64,000 nt of DNA from Streptomyces sp. AC512_CC834 (GCF_019049325.1 NZ_JAGMUO010000120.1:218-64217), one strand, 5' to 3'. Positions 46,375 through 55,605 are shown, numbered from the stretch's first letter. Numbers and translations: made by a program. Notes: generated by a model not told the origin, from the letters alone.

Positions 46375-46392
46375 TGAGACATATTTGTCTCA
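46375..46392. promoter_or_regulatory. TetR-type operator
   Basis: A perfect inverted repeat TGAGACA-TATT-TGTCTCA, 20 bp upstream of the TetR start. AT-rich relative to its surroundings. The expected target of the adjacent repressor. Confidence 0.8.
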
Positions 46393-46408
46393 CGCTGGGC
46401 GCGCGTGG

Positions 46409-46448
46409 CTCACGCCTTCAGGCGGCCGGGGCCGCCTGAAGGCGTGAG
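46409..46448 (-). terminator. terminator of aldo/keto reductase gene
   Basis: A 40-bp palindrome with 19-bp arms beginning CTCACGCCTTCAGGCGG, 16 bp beyond the reductase stop. It also separates this gene from the TetR promoter. Confidence 0.9.
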
Positions 46449-46464
46449 TCGGCGCTGCCCGGAA

Positions 46465-47436
46465 TCAGTGCCAGGGAAGCTGCCCGCGGTGCTCCCAGTA
46501 GGCGTTCGGCTCCTCGACGAGTGCGCCGAGTCGCGCCACCTGGTCGTCGTCGAGATCGACGACGGCGGCGTGCAGGTTCGAGCCGAGCTGGTTCACGGTC
46601 GCGGCGCCGGACAGGACGACACCGGCCCAGGGCTCTCGCAGGATCAGCGCGAGGGCGACCGCGTCGCAGCCCAGGGACGTCTCCTCCGCGACGGCCCTCA
46701 GGACGTCGGGCGCCTGGGGCTCCGCGAGGCGGCCGTTGGCCATGCCCTCCTTGACGATCACGGTGAACCCGGCGTCGTACGCCTCGGCCAGCGCGGGTCC
46801 GGCGGAGGTCTCCAGCGCGTTGTACGTCGACTGGACGGTGCGGAAGAGGGGCTCGCCCTCCACGGTCACGGCGAGCGCGGCGCGGATGGCGTCGGCCTGC
46901 GCGGGACCGCTGGTGGAGAAGCCGACGGTGCTGCCCTGCGCGGCGGCCTCGGCCAGCCTGGCGTGCAGGTCCTTGTCGGTGAGGGCCGGACTGTCCGGGG
47001 TGAGCGAGTGGATCTGGTACAGGTCGAGCCGGTCGCCGAGCAGGGCGTCGGTCTCGGCGCGCTGGCGTTCGTACGTCGCGACACCGTGGTCCTTGACCTC
47101 GTGCCGCTCGGCCTCGGTCGACCAGTCGGCGGTGTAGGTGTAGCCCCACTTGCTCCCGACGACCACGTCGTCGACGTCGGGGCGGTCCCGGAGCCAGCCG
47201 GCCAGGAACTCCTCGGAGCGCCCGTAGGAGCGGGCCGCGTCGAAGTAGCGGACGCCCTGCGCGTAGGCGGCGTCGAGGAGGTCGTGGGTGCGGGTGCGCA
47301 GCGCCTCCACACTGCGGTCCTGCCCGAGGTCCGCGTCCCGGCCGAGGTTGATGTAGCCGGGGCGCCCGACGGCGGCGAGACCGAGGCCGATGTGGCAGGT
47401 CGGGGTCGTTGCTGTGGCCAGTCGGGCGAAGGGCAT
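46465..47436 (-). CDS. aldo/keto reductase
   Basis: A 323-residue NADPH-dependent aldo/keto reductase. The catalytic tetrad segment is VRYFDAARSYGRSEEFLAGW (Asp, Tyr), VVVGSKWGY (Lys) and YQIHSL (His), and a late PNAYWEHRGQLPWH closes the barrel. The cofactor-binding AVALALILREPW is also present. ATG 47436 is preferred to the longer start, since it precedes the first barrel strand. Substrate unknown. It is transcribed alone with its own terminator. Confidence 0.9.
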   Translation of the reverse strand: MPFARLATATTPTCHIGLGLAAVGRPGYINLGRDADLGQDRSVEALRTRTHDLLDAAYAQGVRYFDAARSYGRSEEFLAGWLRDRPDVDDVVVGSKWGYTYTADWSTEAERHEVKDHGVATYERQRAETDALLGDRLDLYQIHSLTPDSPALTDKDLHARLAEAAAQGSTVGFSTSGPAQADAIRAALAVTVEGEPLFRTVQSTYNALETSAGPALAEAYDAGFTVIVKEGMANGRLAEPQAPDVLRAVAEETSLGCDAVALALILREPWAGVVLSGAATVNQLGSNLHAAVVDLDDDQVARLGALVEEPNAYWEHRGQLPWH

Positions 47437-47562
47437 CGCGGGCTCCGTTCGGTCGGCTCCGGTGAGACGTGCGACCAACGTAACCCGCGAGGCCCTTCGG
47501 CTCGCCCCGGGACTCGGATCCGGCCCCGCCGGGACTCGGTTCCGGTCCTGCCGGGGTCCGCG

Positions 47563-48993
47563 TCAGCCCTGCTTCGTGGCCGTCGCCCACGCGTGCTGGG
47601 CCGCCACGTCCGCCTTCACCTCGGCGAGCTGGACGGCGACCGCGCCGGGCGCCGTACCGCCGCGGCCGTCGCGGGAGGCGAGGGCGCCGGGGACGTCGAG
47701 GACGGTGCGCACCTCGGGGGTGAGGTGGGCGGAGATCTTGGCGAACTGCTCGTCGGTCAGCTCGTCCAGCTCCTTGCCGTCCGCCTCGGCCACCTTCACG
47801 CACTCGCCGGCCACCTCGTGCGCGACGCGGAACGGCACCCCCTGCCTGACCAGCCACTCGGCGATGTCGGTGGCGAGCGAGAAACCGGCCGGGGCCAGCT
47901 CCTGCATCCGCTCGCGGTGCACGGTGAGCGTGGCCATCATGCCGGTGAAGGCGGGGAGCAGGATCTCCAGTTGGTCGATGGAGTCGAAGACCGGCTCCTT
48001 GTCCTCCTGGAGGTCGCGGTTGTACGCGAGCGGGAGGGCCTTGAGGGTGGCCATCAGGCCGGTGAGATTGCCGATGAGGCGGCCGGACTTGCCGCGGGCC
48101 AGCTCGGCGATGTCGGGGTTCTTCTTCTGCGGCATGATCGACGAGCCGGTGGAGAAGGCGTCGTGGAGGGTCACGAAGGAGAACTCCTTCGTGTTCCAGA
48201 TGATGATCTCCTCGGCGATCCGGGAGACGTTCACACCGATCATCGCGGTGATGAAGGCGAACTCGGCGACGAAGTCGCGGGAGGCGGTCCCGTCGATGGA
48301 GTTGCCGGCGCTGCCGTGCTCGAAGCCGAGGTCGCGGGCGACCGCCTCCGGGTCCAGGCCGAGGCTGCTGCCCGCGAGCGCCCCCGAGCCGTACGGCGAC
48401 ACGGCCGTGCGCTCGTCCCACTGGCGCAGCCGCTCCGCGTCCCGGCCCAGCGCCTGGACGTGGGCGAGGACGTGGTGGGCGAAGAGCACCGGCTGGGCGT
48501 GCTGGAGATGGGTGCGGCCGGGCATCGCCACGTCCGGGTGGGCCTCGGCGAGGCCGACGAGCGCGTCCTGGAGGTCGGCGATCAGGCCGCCGACGGTGCG
48601 GGCGTGGTCGCGCAGGTACATGCGGAAGAGGGTGGCCACCTGGTCGTTGCGCGAGCGGCCGGCGCGCAGCTTGCCGCCGAGGTCGGGGCCGAGCCGTTCC
48701 AGCAGGCCGCGCTCCAGGGCGGTGTGGACGTCCTCGTCGGCGATGGTGCCGACGAAGGAACCGTCGGCGACGTCCGCCTCGAGCCGGTCGAGCCCGGCGG
48801 TCATCCGGGTCAGCTCGTCCTCGGTGAGCAGCCCCGCCGCGTGCAGCACGCGCGCGTGGGCACGCGATCCGGCGATGTCGTAGGGCGCGAGCCGCCAGTC
48901 GAAGTGGACGGACGCGGACAGCTTCGCCAGGGCCTCGGCGGGACCGTCGGCGAAACGGCCGCCCCAGAGCCGGACGTCACCGCTGTTGCTGCT
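47563..48993 (-). CDS. argH: argininosuccinate lyase
   Basis: A 476-residue fumarase/aspartase-superfamily enzyme that splits argininosuccinate into arginine and fumarate. The signature GSSIMPQKKNPD near residue 285, with the catalytic serine, and THLQHAQP near residue 160 are intact. The second GTG (48993) is chosen because AGGAG lies eight bases upstream; GTG 49005 is in frame. Its upstream promoter is overlapped by two ARG boxes, so ArgR repression is expected. It is separated from argCJBDR by 4.8 kb. Confidence 0.96.
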   Translation of the reverse strand, partial: SSNSGDVRLWGGRFADGPAEALAKLSASVHFDWRLAPYDIAGSRAHARVLHAAGLLTEDELTRMTAGLDRLEADVADGSFVGTIADEDVHTALERGLLERLGPDLGGKLRAGRSRNDQVATLFRMYLRDHARTVGGLIADLQDALVGLAEAHPDVAMPGRTHLQHAQPVLFAHHVLAHVQALGRDAERLRQWDERTAVSPYGSGALAGSSLGLDPEAVARDLGFEHGSAGNSIDGTASRDFVAEFAFITAMIGVNVSRIAEEIIIWNTKEFSFVTLHDAFSTGSSIMPQKKNPDIAELARGKSGRLIGNLTGLMATLKALPLAYNRDLQEDKEPVFDSIDQLEILLPAFTGMMATLTVHRERMQELAPAGFSLATDIAEWLVRQGVPFRVAHEVAGECVKVAEADGKELDELTDEQFAKISAHLTPEVRTVLDVPGALASRDGRGGTAPGAVAVQLAEVKADVAAQHAWATATKQG

Positions 48994-49027
48994 CACCTGG
49001 GTCACTCCTCACCGTACGATCACTGTC

Positions 49028-49063
49028 CTGCATGAGTATGCAGAACCCTGCATGATTCGTCAA
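49028..49063 (-). promoter_or_regulatory. argH promoter with two ARG boxes
   Basis: Two ArgR-like sites, the near-perfect palindrome CTGCATGAGTATGCAG (49028-49043) and CTGCATGATTCGTCAA (49048-49063), are 20 bp apart centre to centre. On the minus strand TTGACG (-35) and CATACT (-10) with a 17-bp spacer fall inside the two boxes, so ArgR binding would block RNA polymerase directly. Confidence 0.85.
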
Positions 49064-49115
49064 TCTCGCGGAGTGCCGGCCCGCATCGCGTCCCGCACCC
49101 TCATAATCGTTAGAC

Positions 49116-49703
49116 ATGGGAAAGACTTATGAGCGCATAGACGGCAGACTCCGTACCTTCATCGAGGCGCAGCCCCTCTTCTTCACCGCCACCGCTCCCC
49201 TGGCCGGCGACGGCACGGTCAACCTCTCCCCCAAGGGCCTCACGGGCTGCTTCGCGGTGCTCGACGAACTCACCGTGGCCTATCTCGACTTCGCCGGTTC
49301 CAACGCGGAGACCGTCGCCCACCTGCGGGAGAACGGCCGGATCACCCTGATGTGGTGCGCCTTCCAGGGCCCGCCGAACATCGTGCGGGTGCACGGCCGC
49401 GGCGAGCCGGTCTTCCGCGACGACCCCCGCTTCCCGGAGCTGCTCACCCACTTCCCGGACATCGACACCACGGCACACGGACTGCGCGCGATCATCGTCG
49501 TGAGCGCCGAACTCATCCGCGACACCTGCGGATACGCCGTCCCCTTCATGGCGTACGAGAGCGACCGGGACCTGCACGGCAAGCGGTTCGCGCGTGAGGA
49601 CGACGCCTCGCTCAGCGCGTACTTCACCAAGAAGGACCACATCGCCTCGAGCATTGACGGCCTTCCCGGGCTGCCGTTGCCGCTGCCTCCTTCTACCGTC
49701 TGA
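49116..49703 (+). CDS. pyridoxamine 5'-phosphate oxidase-fold flavin protein
   Basis: A 195-residue split-barrel protein of the PNPOx-like group. Recognisable segments are FFTATAPLAGDGTVNLSPKG, LDFAGSNAETVAHLRENGRIT and PNIVRVHGRGEPV. The family binds FMN or F420; substrate is not predictable. It is transcribed divergently from argH with no overlap, and the L,D-transpeptidase-like gene follows after only 3 bp, so both are in one operon. No evidence that it is related to arginine metabolism. Confidence 0.85.
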   Translation: MGKTYERIDGRLRTFIEAQPLFFTATAPLAGDGTVNLSPKGLTGCFAVLDELTVAYLDFAGSNAETVAHLRENGRITLMWCAFQGPPNIVRVHGRGEPVFRDDPRFPELLTHFPDIDTTAHGLRAIIVVSAELIRDTCGYAVPFMAYESDRDLHGKRFAREDDASLSAYFTKKDHIASSIDGLPGLPLPLPPSTV

Positions 49704-49706
49704 GCC

Positions 49707-50435
49707 ATGCGCCCAGGTGTCGTCGCCGTCCTCGTCTCCGCGTCCCTCCTCGTGCTCGGTGCCGCGCCCGGCGGTGGGCCCGCCCCCGGGCCGCTGCCGG
49801 AGCGGATGGCGGACACCGGGGGCGGCGGCCAGCTCATCACCGCCCTCGCGCCGGACACCGGCTCGACGACGGGCACCGTCACCTGGTGGGACCACGTGGG
49901 CGAGGGCGAGGCCGGGGGCGGGGACCGGTGGGTGCGGGCCGGTTCCGCGCCCGCCCGCTTCGGGTCCGGCGGACTCACCGCCGGGACGACGCGCGTACAG
50001 GGCACCAGCACCACCCCGACCGGGCTGTACGACCTGCCGTACGCCTTCGGCATCGAGGCGGCGCCGCGCGGGACGGCGTACCGGTACCGCCCGGTCCGCC
50101 AGGACTCCTGGTGGTGCCAGGACAACGCCTCCCGCTCCTACAACCGCTGGACCGAACCGCGCCCCGCCGACTGCCGCGCCACCGAGGCCGAACATCTGAT
50201 CACCTACCCGGCGCAGTACGCGCACGCCCTGGTCGTCGGCTTCAACTACCACCGCCCGGTGCGCGGGCGCGGCGCGGGCATCTTCCTGCACGTCAACGGG
50301 CGCGGCGCGACAGCGGGATGCGTGTCGGTACCGAAGGACGCGATGCGGCGGATCCTGCGGTGGGCGAAGCCGAAGGAGCGGCCGCACATCGCGATCGGCA
50401 CCTCCGCCGGGGCCACGGCGATCACCCGCTACTGA
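49707..50435 (+). CDS. secreted L,D-transpeptidase-like protein
   Basis: A 242-residue exported protein. A cleavable signal peptide (about 1-20, VVAVLVSASLLVLGA) precedes a Gly/Pro-rich linker and a YkuD-like catalytic end: HVNGRGATAGCVSVP near residue 195, with histidine and cysteine placed as in L,D-transpeptidases, although the canonical final arginine is replaced by serine-valine. It may crosslink or trim peptidoglycan, or be a relative with another function. Starts 3 bp after the flavin protein. Confidence 0.82.
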   Translation: MRPGVVAVLVSASLLVLGAAPGGGPAPGPLPERMADTGGGGQLITALAPDTGSTTGTVTWWDHVGEGEAGGGDRWVRAGSAPARFGSGGLTAGTTRVQGTSTTPTGLYDLPYAFGIEAAPRGTAYRYRPVRQDSWWCQDNASRSYNRWTEPRPADCRATEAEHLITYPAQYAHALVVGFNYHRPVRGRGAGIFLHVNGRGATAGCVSVPKDAMRRILRWAKPKERPHIAIGTSAGATAITRY

Positions 50436-50523
50436 ACACGGACGGCACTACCGGCAGCGGCTGAACGCTGGACCGGCGCGGCGCGTATCTGTGGGCCAAG
50501 GGCCGAGTCCCCACGGAGGAACC

Positions 50524-51906
50524 GTGACCACCACGCTCGCCGGCGGCCGTGCCGCCCGCCGTCAGACGATGCGGCGCATCCGTCCGCGCCGCTCCCCCGC
50601 CGTCCCCCTGCTGCTCGCCGTGTGGGCGGGCGCGGCGGGCGTGTTGTGGCTGTGGTGGCGCAACACGCCCGCCATTTCCGACGACACCGGCAAGCTCCTG
50701 GGCGCGGGCCGGATCACCGGTCTGCTCGCCGGATACCTGATGGCGCTTGTGGTGCTCCAGATGGCCCGGGTGCCGGCGCTGGAGCGGCGCGTCGGGTCCG
50801 ACCGGGTCGCCCGCTGGCACGCCATGACCGGCCGCTACACCCTCTGCCTGGTCCTCGCGCACGTCTTCCTGATCATGTGGGGCTACGCGGCGCAGGCCGG
50901 CAAGGGCCTCGGCGACATCGTCGCGCAGACGGTCGACTCCGTGAACCAACTGCCCGACATGGGCAAGGCGGCCATCGGCACCGGCCTGCTGGTGCTGATC
51001 GGGCTGCTCTCCGTCGGCCCGGTGCGCCGCCTGATCCCGTACGACTTCTGGTACCACGTGCATCTGCTGACCTACGTGGCGGTGTTCCTGACCTTCTGGC
51101 ACCAGCTCACCACCGGCAACGACTTCGCCGTCGAACCGGTCGCCAAGACCGTCTGGTACGTGCTGTACGGCTCGGTGACCGCGCTCGTGCTCTGGTACCG
51201 CGTCCTGACCCCCCTCCGGCTGAACCTGCGGCACCGGATGCGGGTCGAGGCGGTGATCGAGGAGACGCCCGGGATCGTGTCGGTGCTGATCGGCGGGCGC
51301 CGGCTGCACCGGATGGGCGCGGAGGCGGGACAGTTCTTCCGCTGGCGGTTCCTGGCGCCGGGGATGCGGTTCAGCTCGCACCCGTACTCGCTGTCGGCGG
51401 CGCCGCGTCCCGACATGCTGCGGATCACCGTGAAGGCGATCGGCGACCACAGCACCCGGCTGCGCGAGCTGACGCCCGGCGCCCGGGTGTGGGCGGAGGG
51501 CCCGTACGGCGCCCTGACCGCCCAGCGCCGCAGCCGCGGCAAGGTGCTGCTGGTGGCGGGCGGGGTGGGGATCACACCGATGCGGGCGCTGTTCGAGACG
51601 CTGCCCGGCGCCTCCGGCGACATCACGCTGCTCTACCGGGCCAACAGCACCCAGGACCTGGCGCTGTGGGACGAGCTGTCCGGAATCGCCGAGGAGCGCG
51701 GGGCCCGGCTGATGTACGCGGTCAACAGCCCGGACGGGGAACGCCCGGACATCTCCGCGGAGACCCTGGCCCGGAAGATCCCGGACGTCGAGCGCCACGA
51801 CGTCTTCCTGTGCGGACCGCCCGGCTTCGCCCAGTCGGTGTACGAGGCACTGCGCGGCGCGGGGGTCCCCGCCCGCCGTATCCATCACGAGTCGTTCGAG
51901 ATGTGA
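50524..51906 (+). CDS. ferric-reductase-like transmembrane flavocytochrome
   Basis: A 460-residue membrane oxidoreductase. The N-terminal half has about six helices with histidines spaced as haem ligands (ALARWHAMTGRY, LVLAHVFLIMW, YHVHLLTYVAV, FWHQLTT), the ferric-reductase/NOX-like four-haem-ligand pattern. The C-terminal half is an FAD- and NAD(P)H-binding domain with FSSHPYSLSAAP, VAGGVGITPMRALF and FLCGPPGF. GTG 50524 follows AGGA. It heads a plus-strand trio with the FMN-binding and ApbE genes and is expected to pass electrons from NAD(P)H across the membrane to the flavinylated partner. Confidence 0.9.
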   Translation: MTTTLAGGRAARRQTMRRIRPRRSPAVPLLLAVWAGAAGVLWLWWRNTPAISDDTGKLLGAGRITGLLAGYLMALVVLQMARVPALERRVGSDRVARWHAMTGRYTLCLVLAHVFLIMWGYAAQAGKGLGDIVAQTVDSVNQLPDMGKAAIGTGLLVLIGLLSVGPVRRLIPYDFWYHVHLLTYVAVFLTFWHQLTTGNDFAVEPVAKTVWYVLYGSVTALVLWYRVLTPLRLNLRHRMRVEAVIEETPGIVSVLIGGRRLHRMGAEAGQFFRWRFLAPGMRFSSHPYSLSAAPRPDMLRITVKAIGDHSTRLRELTPGARVWAEGPYGALTAQRRSRGKVLLVAGGVGITPMRALFETLPGASGDITLLYRANSTQDLALWDELSGIAEERGARLMYAVNSPDGERPDISAETLARKIPDVERHDVFLCGPPGFAQSVYEALRGAGVPARRIHHESFEM

Positions 51907-51933
51907 GCGACGGACATCAGGAGTCCAGGACAG

Positions 51934-52734
51934 ATGAGGAAAAGCCACCCCGTTCGGCGTGCCGTGCTCGCCGGCGCCGCGACCGTGTCCGGGATCGTGC
52001 TGCTGCTGTCGCTGAAACCGGCGTCCGACCCGGGCTCCGCCTCGGCGGCGGGCGGCGCGGCTCCACCGGTTGCCGCGCAGTCGCCGCAGGGCGGCCGGGG
52101 CGCGGGGGCCGGCACCGTCACGGGTGACGCGGCCAGTACCCAGTACGGCCCCGTGCAGGTCCGGCTCACGGTGAGCGACGGGAAGATCACCAAGGCCGAG
52201 GCCGTGCAGGCGCCCAAGGGCGGCCGGAGCGACCAGGTCACCGCCGACGCGGTACCCAAACTCAACCGGGCCGCGATCGCCGCGGGCAACGCCGACATCG
52301 ACGCCGTCTCCGGCGCCACCTACACCAGCGCCGGATACATGAAGTCCCTCCAGTCGGCACTCGACAAGGCGGCCGCGAGCGGATCGGCCGAACAGGGATC
52401 GGGCGAGGCCCGGGAGGGATCGGGCGAGGCCGGGGAGGGTTCGGGCGGGGACGCCCGGGGCACGCAGGTCCTCACCGGCGACGCCGCGCAGACCCAGTAC
52501 GGGCCCGTGCAGGTCCGCGTCACCGTCACCGACGGGAAGATCACCGCCGCCGAGACCCTCCAGGCACCCAAGGGCGGCCGGAGCGACCAGGTCACCGCCG
52601 ACGCCGTACCCAAACTCGAGCAGGCCGCGATCGCCGCGGGCAACGCCGACATCGACGCCGTCTCCGGCGCCACCTACACCAGCGCCGGATACCAGCAGTC
52701 CCTCCAGTCGGCACTGGACCGGGCCGGTGGCTGA
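51934..52734 (+). CDS. exported protein with two FMN-binding domains
   Basis: A 266-residue protein with an N-terminal membrane helix (about 8-26) and two near-identical FMN-binding domains (about 62-145 and 182-265), each ending DAVSGATYTSAGY, in which the threonine is the expected covalent flavin attachment point. The domains are joined by a Gly/Ser/Glu linker with GSGEA repeats. DNA of the two domains is also almost identical, showing a recent internal duplication. It lies 27 bp after the ferric-reductase-like gene and overlaps the ApbE gene, which encodes the enzyme that attaches the flavins. It should act on the outer membrane face as an electron carrier. Confidence 0.92.
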   Translation: MRKSHPVRRAVLAGAATVSGIVLLLSLKPASDPGSASAAGGAAPPVAAQSPQGGRGAGAGTVTGDAASTQYGPVQVRLTVSDGKITKAEAVQAPKGGRSDQVTADAVPKLNRAAIAAGNADIDAVSGATYTSAGYMKSLQSALDKAAASGSAEQGSGEAREGSGEAGEGSGGDARGTQVLTGDAAQTQYGPVQVRVTVTDGKITAAETLQAPKGGRSDQVTADAVPKLEQAAIAAGNADIDAVSGATYTSAGYQQSLQSALDRAGG

Positions 52735-53527
52735 CACCGTGGCCGAGTCCGCACAGACTCCCGCCGCGGTGCGTCACGTGGAGGAGACGATGGGGACCGT
52801 CTTCTCCTTCGACGTCCGTGGCGGGGAACCCACGGCCGTACGGGCGGCGCTGGACGAGGCGGTCGCCGGACTGCACCGGGCCGACGCGGTGTTCAGCACC
52901 TACCGGGACGGCAGTGAGCTGTCCCGGCTGGCACGCGGAGAGCTGACCCTCGGCGCCTGCGTGCCCGAGGTCGCCGAGGTGCTGGAGCTGGCGGCCGAGG
53001 CGGAACGGGTGAGCGAGGGCTGGTTCAGCACGAGGTATCGGGGCCGGCTCGACCCGACCGGGATCGTCAAGGGCTGGGCGGTGGAGCGCGCCGCGCGGCG
53101 GATCGCGGCGGCCGGTGCGAGTGGCGTCAGTGTCAACGGCGGCGGGGACGTGCAGTTGCTCGGCACGCCGGGTGCGGCACGGCCTTGGCGGGTCGGCGTG
53201 TCGGACCCGCTGCGTCCGGGCGGGCTCGCGGCGGTCGTCTCCGCGGCGGGGGCGGCCGAGCTGGCCGTGGCGACGTCCGGTTCCGCCGAACGCGGCGCCC
53301 ATGTCGTCGACCCGCGCACCGGCCGCTCGGCGGTGACCGACCTGCTCTCCGTGACGGTGGTGGCACCCCGGCTGACCTGGGCGGACTGCTGGGCGACGGC
53401 AGCCTTCGCGATGGGGGCGCGGGAGGGGCTGCGGTGGCTGGACGCGCTGGAGGGGGTGGAGGGGTTGCTGATCACGGCGGGGGACGAGGTGCGGTGCACG
53501 GGGGGGTTGGCGGGGTGGCTGGGGTGA
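52727..53527 (+). CDS. ApbE-family FAD:protein FMN transferase
   Basis: A 266-residue flavin transferase. Motifs VFSTYRDGSELSRL, DPTGIVKGWAVERA, SVNGGGDVQLLG and ATSGSAERGAHVVDPRTG match ApbE/Ftp enzymes, which use FAD and magnesium to link FMN to a threonine in FMN-binding domains. No signal peptide is visible at the start chosen (GTG 52727), so modification might occur in the cytoplasm or the signal may lie in an unrecognised start. The eight-base overlap with the substrate gene strongly supports the pairing. Confidence 0.93.
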   Translation: MADTVAESAQTPAAVRHVEETMGTVFSFDVRGGEPTAVRAALDEAVAGLHRADAVFSTYRDGSELSRLARGELTLGACVPEVAEVLELAAEAERVSEGWFSTRYRGRLDPTGIVKGWAVERAARRIAAAGASGVSVNGGGDVQLLGTPGAARPWRVGVSDPLRPGGLAAVVSAAGAAELAVATSGSAERGAHVVDPRTGRSAVTDLLSVTVVAPRLTWADCWATAAFAMGAREGLRWLDALEGVEGLLITAGDEVRCTGGLAGWLG

Positions 53528-53831
53528 GCGGGGAGCGTGGGCGACCGGCGCCGCTGCTGAGGTACCGGCGCTTCACTCGCCCGCGTTCGCGTGGTGCCGG
53601 TCTCTGTGGGACGGGAGCCGCCCTGGGGGTACCTCCGAGGCCGTTCAGGCACTGGGGGAGGCACGACTGCCCGCAGCTACGGCGGGGCCCGCAGGTAAGG
53701 GCGGGGGCTGCTGCGCTCTGCCTCGCTGCACCCCCCAGGGGCACGGGGGCTGTCCCGATGTGCGGCTCCGCCGCGTGGGCGCGACCAGCCACGGCGCACC
53801 CGCGGGTCGGCCGGCCACCTCGCCGCCCCGT
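53528..53831. other. non-coding gap with Streptomyces-type intergenic repeat
   Basis: 304 bp with no gene. The tract CTGGGGGTACCTCC...CACTGGGGGAGG and the following ACTGCCCGCAGCTACGG resemble a dispersed repeat family often seen between Streptomyces genes; inverted elements such as CTGGGGG/CCCCCAG are present near 53628 and 53735. It separates the converging ApbE and argR genes and may serve as a bidirectional terminator. Family membership is from memory. Confidence 0.55.
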
Positions 53832-54371
53832 TCAGCCCCCGTTCTGCGTCAACCGCAGCAAGTGGTCCGCCAGCGCCTGCCCGCCCGTGGGCTCCCTGCT
53901 GATCAGCATCAGCGTGTCGTCACCCGCGATCGTCCCCAGGATGTCGTGCAGCTCCGCCTGGTCGATCGCCGAGGCCAGGAACTGCGCCGCCCCCGGAGGG
54001 GTCCGCAGGACCACGAGGTTCGCGGACGCCTCCGCGGAGATCAGCAGCTCCGCGGAGAGCCGCCGCATCCGCTCCTCCTTCGCCGACTCCCCGAGCGGCG
54101 CTCGCGGGGTGCGGAAGCCGCCCTCGCTGGGCACCGCGTAGATGAGGTCGCCGTCGGTGTTGCGGATCTTCACCGCGTTCAGCTCGTCCAGGTCCCGGGA
54201 GAGCGTCGCCTGGGTGACGGTGAGCCCGTCGTCGGCGAGCAGCTTCGCGAGCTGGCTCTGCGAGCGCACCGCCTGCCGGTTGAGGATGTCCACGATCCGC
54301 CGATGACGTGCGGTGCGGGTCTGCGGCAGGGCGGGCCCGGCCGTCTGCTCGTGCTCCTGCGCGTGGCTCAT
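53832..54371 (-). CDS. argR: arginine repressor
   Basis: A 179-residue ArgR. An N-terminal winged helix-turn-helix (about 20-85) includes SQSQLAKLLADDGLTVTQ and TLSRDLDEL; the C-terminal oligomerisation and arginine-binding domain contains GTIAGDDTLMLI. It represses the argCJBDR and argH promoters through ARG boxes when arginine is abundant. It is the last gene of the operon, 7 bp after argD, so it is under its own control. ATG 54371. Confidence 0.95.
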   Translation of the reverse strand: MSHAQEHEQTAGPALPQTRTARHRRIVDILNRQAVRSQSQLAKLLADDGLTVTQATLSRDLDELNAVKIRNTDGDLIYAVPSEGGFRTPRAPLGESAKEERMRRLSAELLISAEASANLVVLRTPPGAAQFLASAIDQAELHDILGTIAGDDTLMLISREPTGGQALADHLLRLTQNGG

Positions 54372-54378
54372 CGTCGTC

Positions 54379-55605
54379 TCATTCTCCGGATCGTCCGTCC
54401 CCGTGCGCCACGTCGGCGACCTGGTCAAGGATGCCGGGCAGCGCCCCGAGGAACGTCTCCACCACGTCGTCGCCGAGGTTCAGCGCGGGCATCAGCCGTA
54501 CGACATCGGGTGCGGGCGCGTTCACCAGGATTCCGGCGTCCTGAGCCGCCTGCTGCACCTGGGCGGCGAGCGGCTCCGTGAGCACGATACCCAGGAGCAG
54601 GCCCGCGCCCCGGACGTGGCCGATCAGCGGGTGGCCGAGCGCCTCGACGCCGCCGCGGATCTTCTCGCTCTGCCGCTTGACGTTGTCCAGCAGACCGTCG
54701 TCCGCGATGGTGTCCAGGACGGCGAGTCCGGCGGCGCAGGCGACCGGGTTGCCGCCGAAGGTCGAGCCGTGCTGGCCCGGCTGGAGGAGTTCGGCGGCGC
54801 GTCCGAAGGCGACCGTCGCGCCCAGCGGCAGTCCGCCGCCGAGGCCCTTGGCGAGGGTGACGACGTCCGGCAGGACGCCCTCGTGGGCCTGGTACTCGAA
54901 CCAGTGCCCGGTCCGCCCGACGCCGGTCTGCACCTCGTCCAGGACGAGCAGCGCGCCCGTGGCGGCGGTGATGGCCCGGGCCGCCTTCAGATAGCCGGGG
55001 GGCGGCACGACCACGCCGTTCTCGCCCTGGATCGGCTCGATGATCACCAGCGCCGTGTCCTCGGTGACCGCCGCGGCAAGCGCCTGCGGGTCGCCGTACG
55101 GTACGTGCGTGACGTCGCCGGGCAGCGGCAGGAACGGCTCCTGCTTGCCGGGCTGGCCGGTCAGCGCCAGGGCGCCCATGGTGCGGCCGTGGAAGCCGCC
55201 GTGGGTGGCGACCATGTGCGGCCGTCCGGTCAGCCGGCCGATCTTGAAGGCGCCCTCGTTGGCCTCGGCGCCGGAGTTGCAGAAGTAGACCTTGCCGTCG
55301 CGGCCGAAGTTCTGGAGCAGCCGTTCGGCGAGCGCGACGGGCGGCTCGGCGATGAAGAGGTTGGAGACGTGGCCGAGGGAGGCGATCTGCCGGCTCACCG
55401 CCTCGACCACCGCCGGGTGGGCGTGACCGAGCGCGTTGACCGCGATGCCGCCGACGAAGTCGAGGTACTCCTTGCCGTCGGCGTCCCAGAGCCGGGCGCC
55501 CTCGCCGCGCACCAGGGGCAGGCGCGGTGTGCCGTAGTTGTTCATGAGCGTGTCCTGCCACCGCTCGGTCAGCTCCGCGTTGCTCACGGCTCCCCCGTTG
55601 CTCAC
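54379..55605 (-). CDS. argD: acetylornithine aminotransferase
   Basis: A 408-residue fold-type I PLP enzyme. The PLP lysine is in TLAKGLGGGLPLGA near residue 254, with NSGAEANEGAFK and VLDEVQTGVGRTG as cofactor and substrate-binding segments. It converts N-acetylglutamate semialdehyde to N-acetylornithine. GTG 55605 overlaps the argB stop; a second GTG at 55587 with GGGGGAG just upstream is possible. Part of the coupled operon argCJBDR. Confidence 0.95.
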   Translation of the reverse strand: MSNGGAVSNAELTERWQDTLMNNYGTPRLPLVRGEGARLWDADGKEYLDFVGGIAVNALGHAHPAVVEAVSRQIASLGHVSNLFIAEPPVALAERLLQNFGRDGKVYFCNSGAEANEGAFKIGRLTGRPHMVATHGGFHGRTMGALALTGQPGKQEPFLPLPGDVTHVPYGDPQALAAAVTEDTALVIIEPIQGENGVVVPPPGYLKAARAITAATGALLVLDEVQTGVGRTGHWFEYQAHEGVLPDVVTLAKGLGGGLPLGATVAFGRAAELLQPGQHGSTFGGNPVACAAGLAVLDTIADDGLLDNVKRQSEKIRGGVEALGHPLIGHVRGAGLLLGIVLTEPLAAQVQQAAQDAGILVNAPAPDVVRLMPALNLGDDVVETFLGALPGILDQVADVAHGDGRSGE

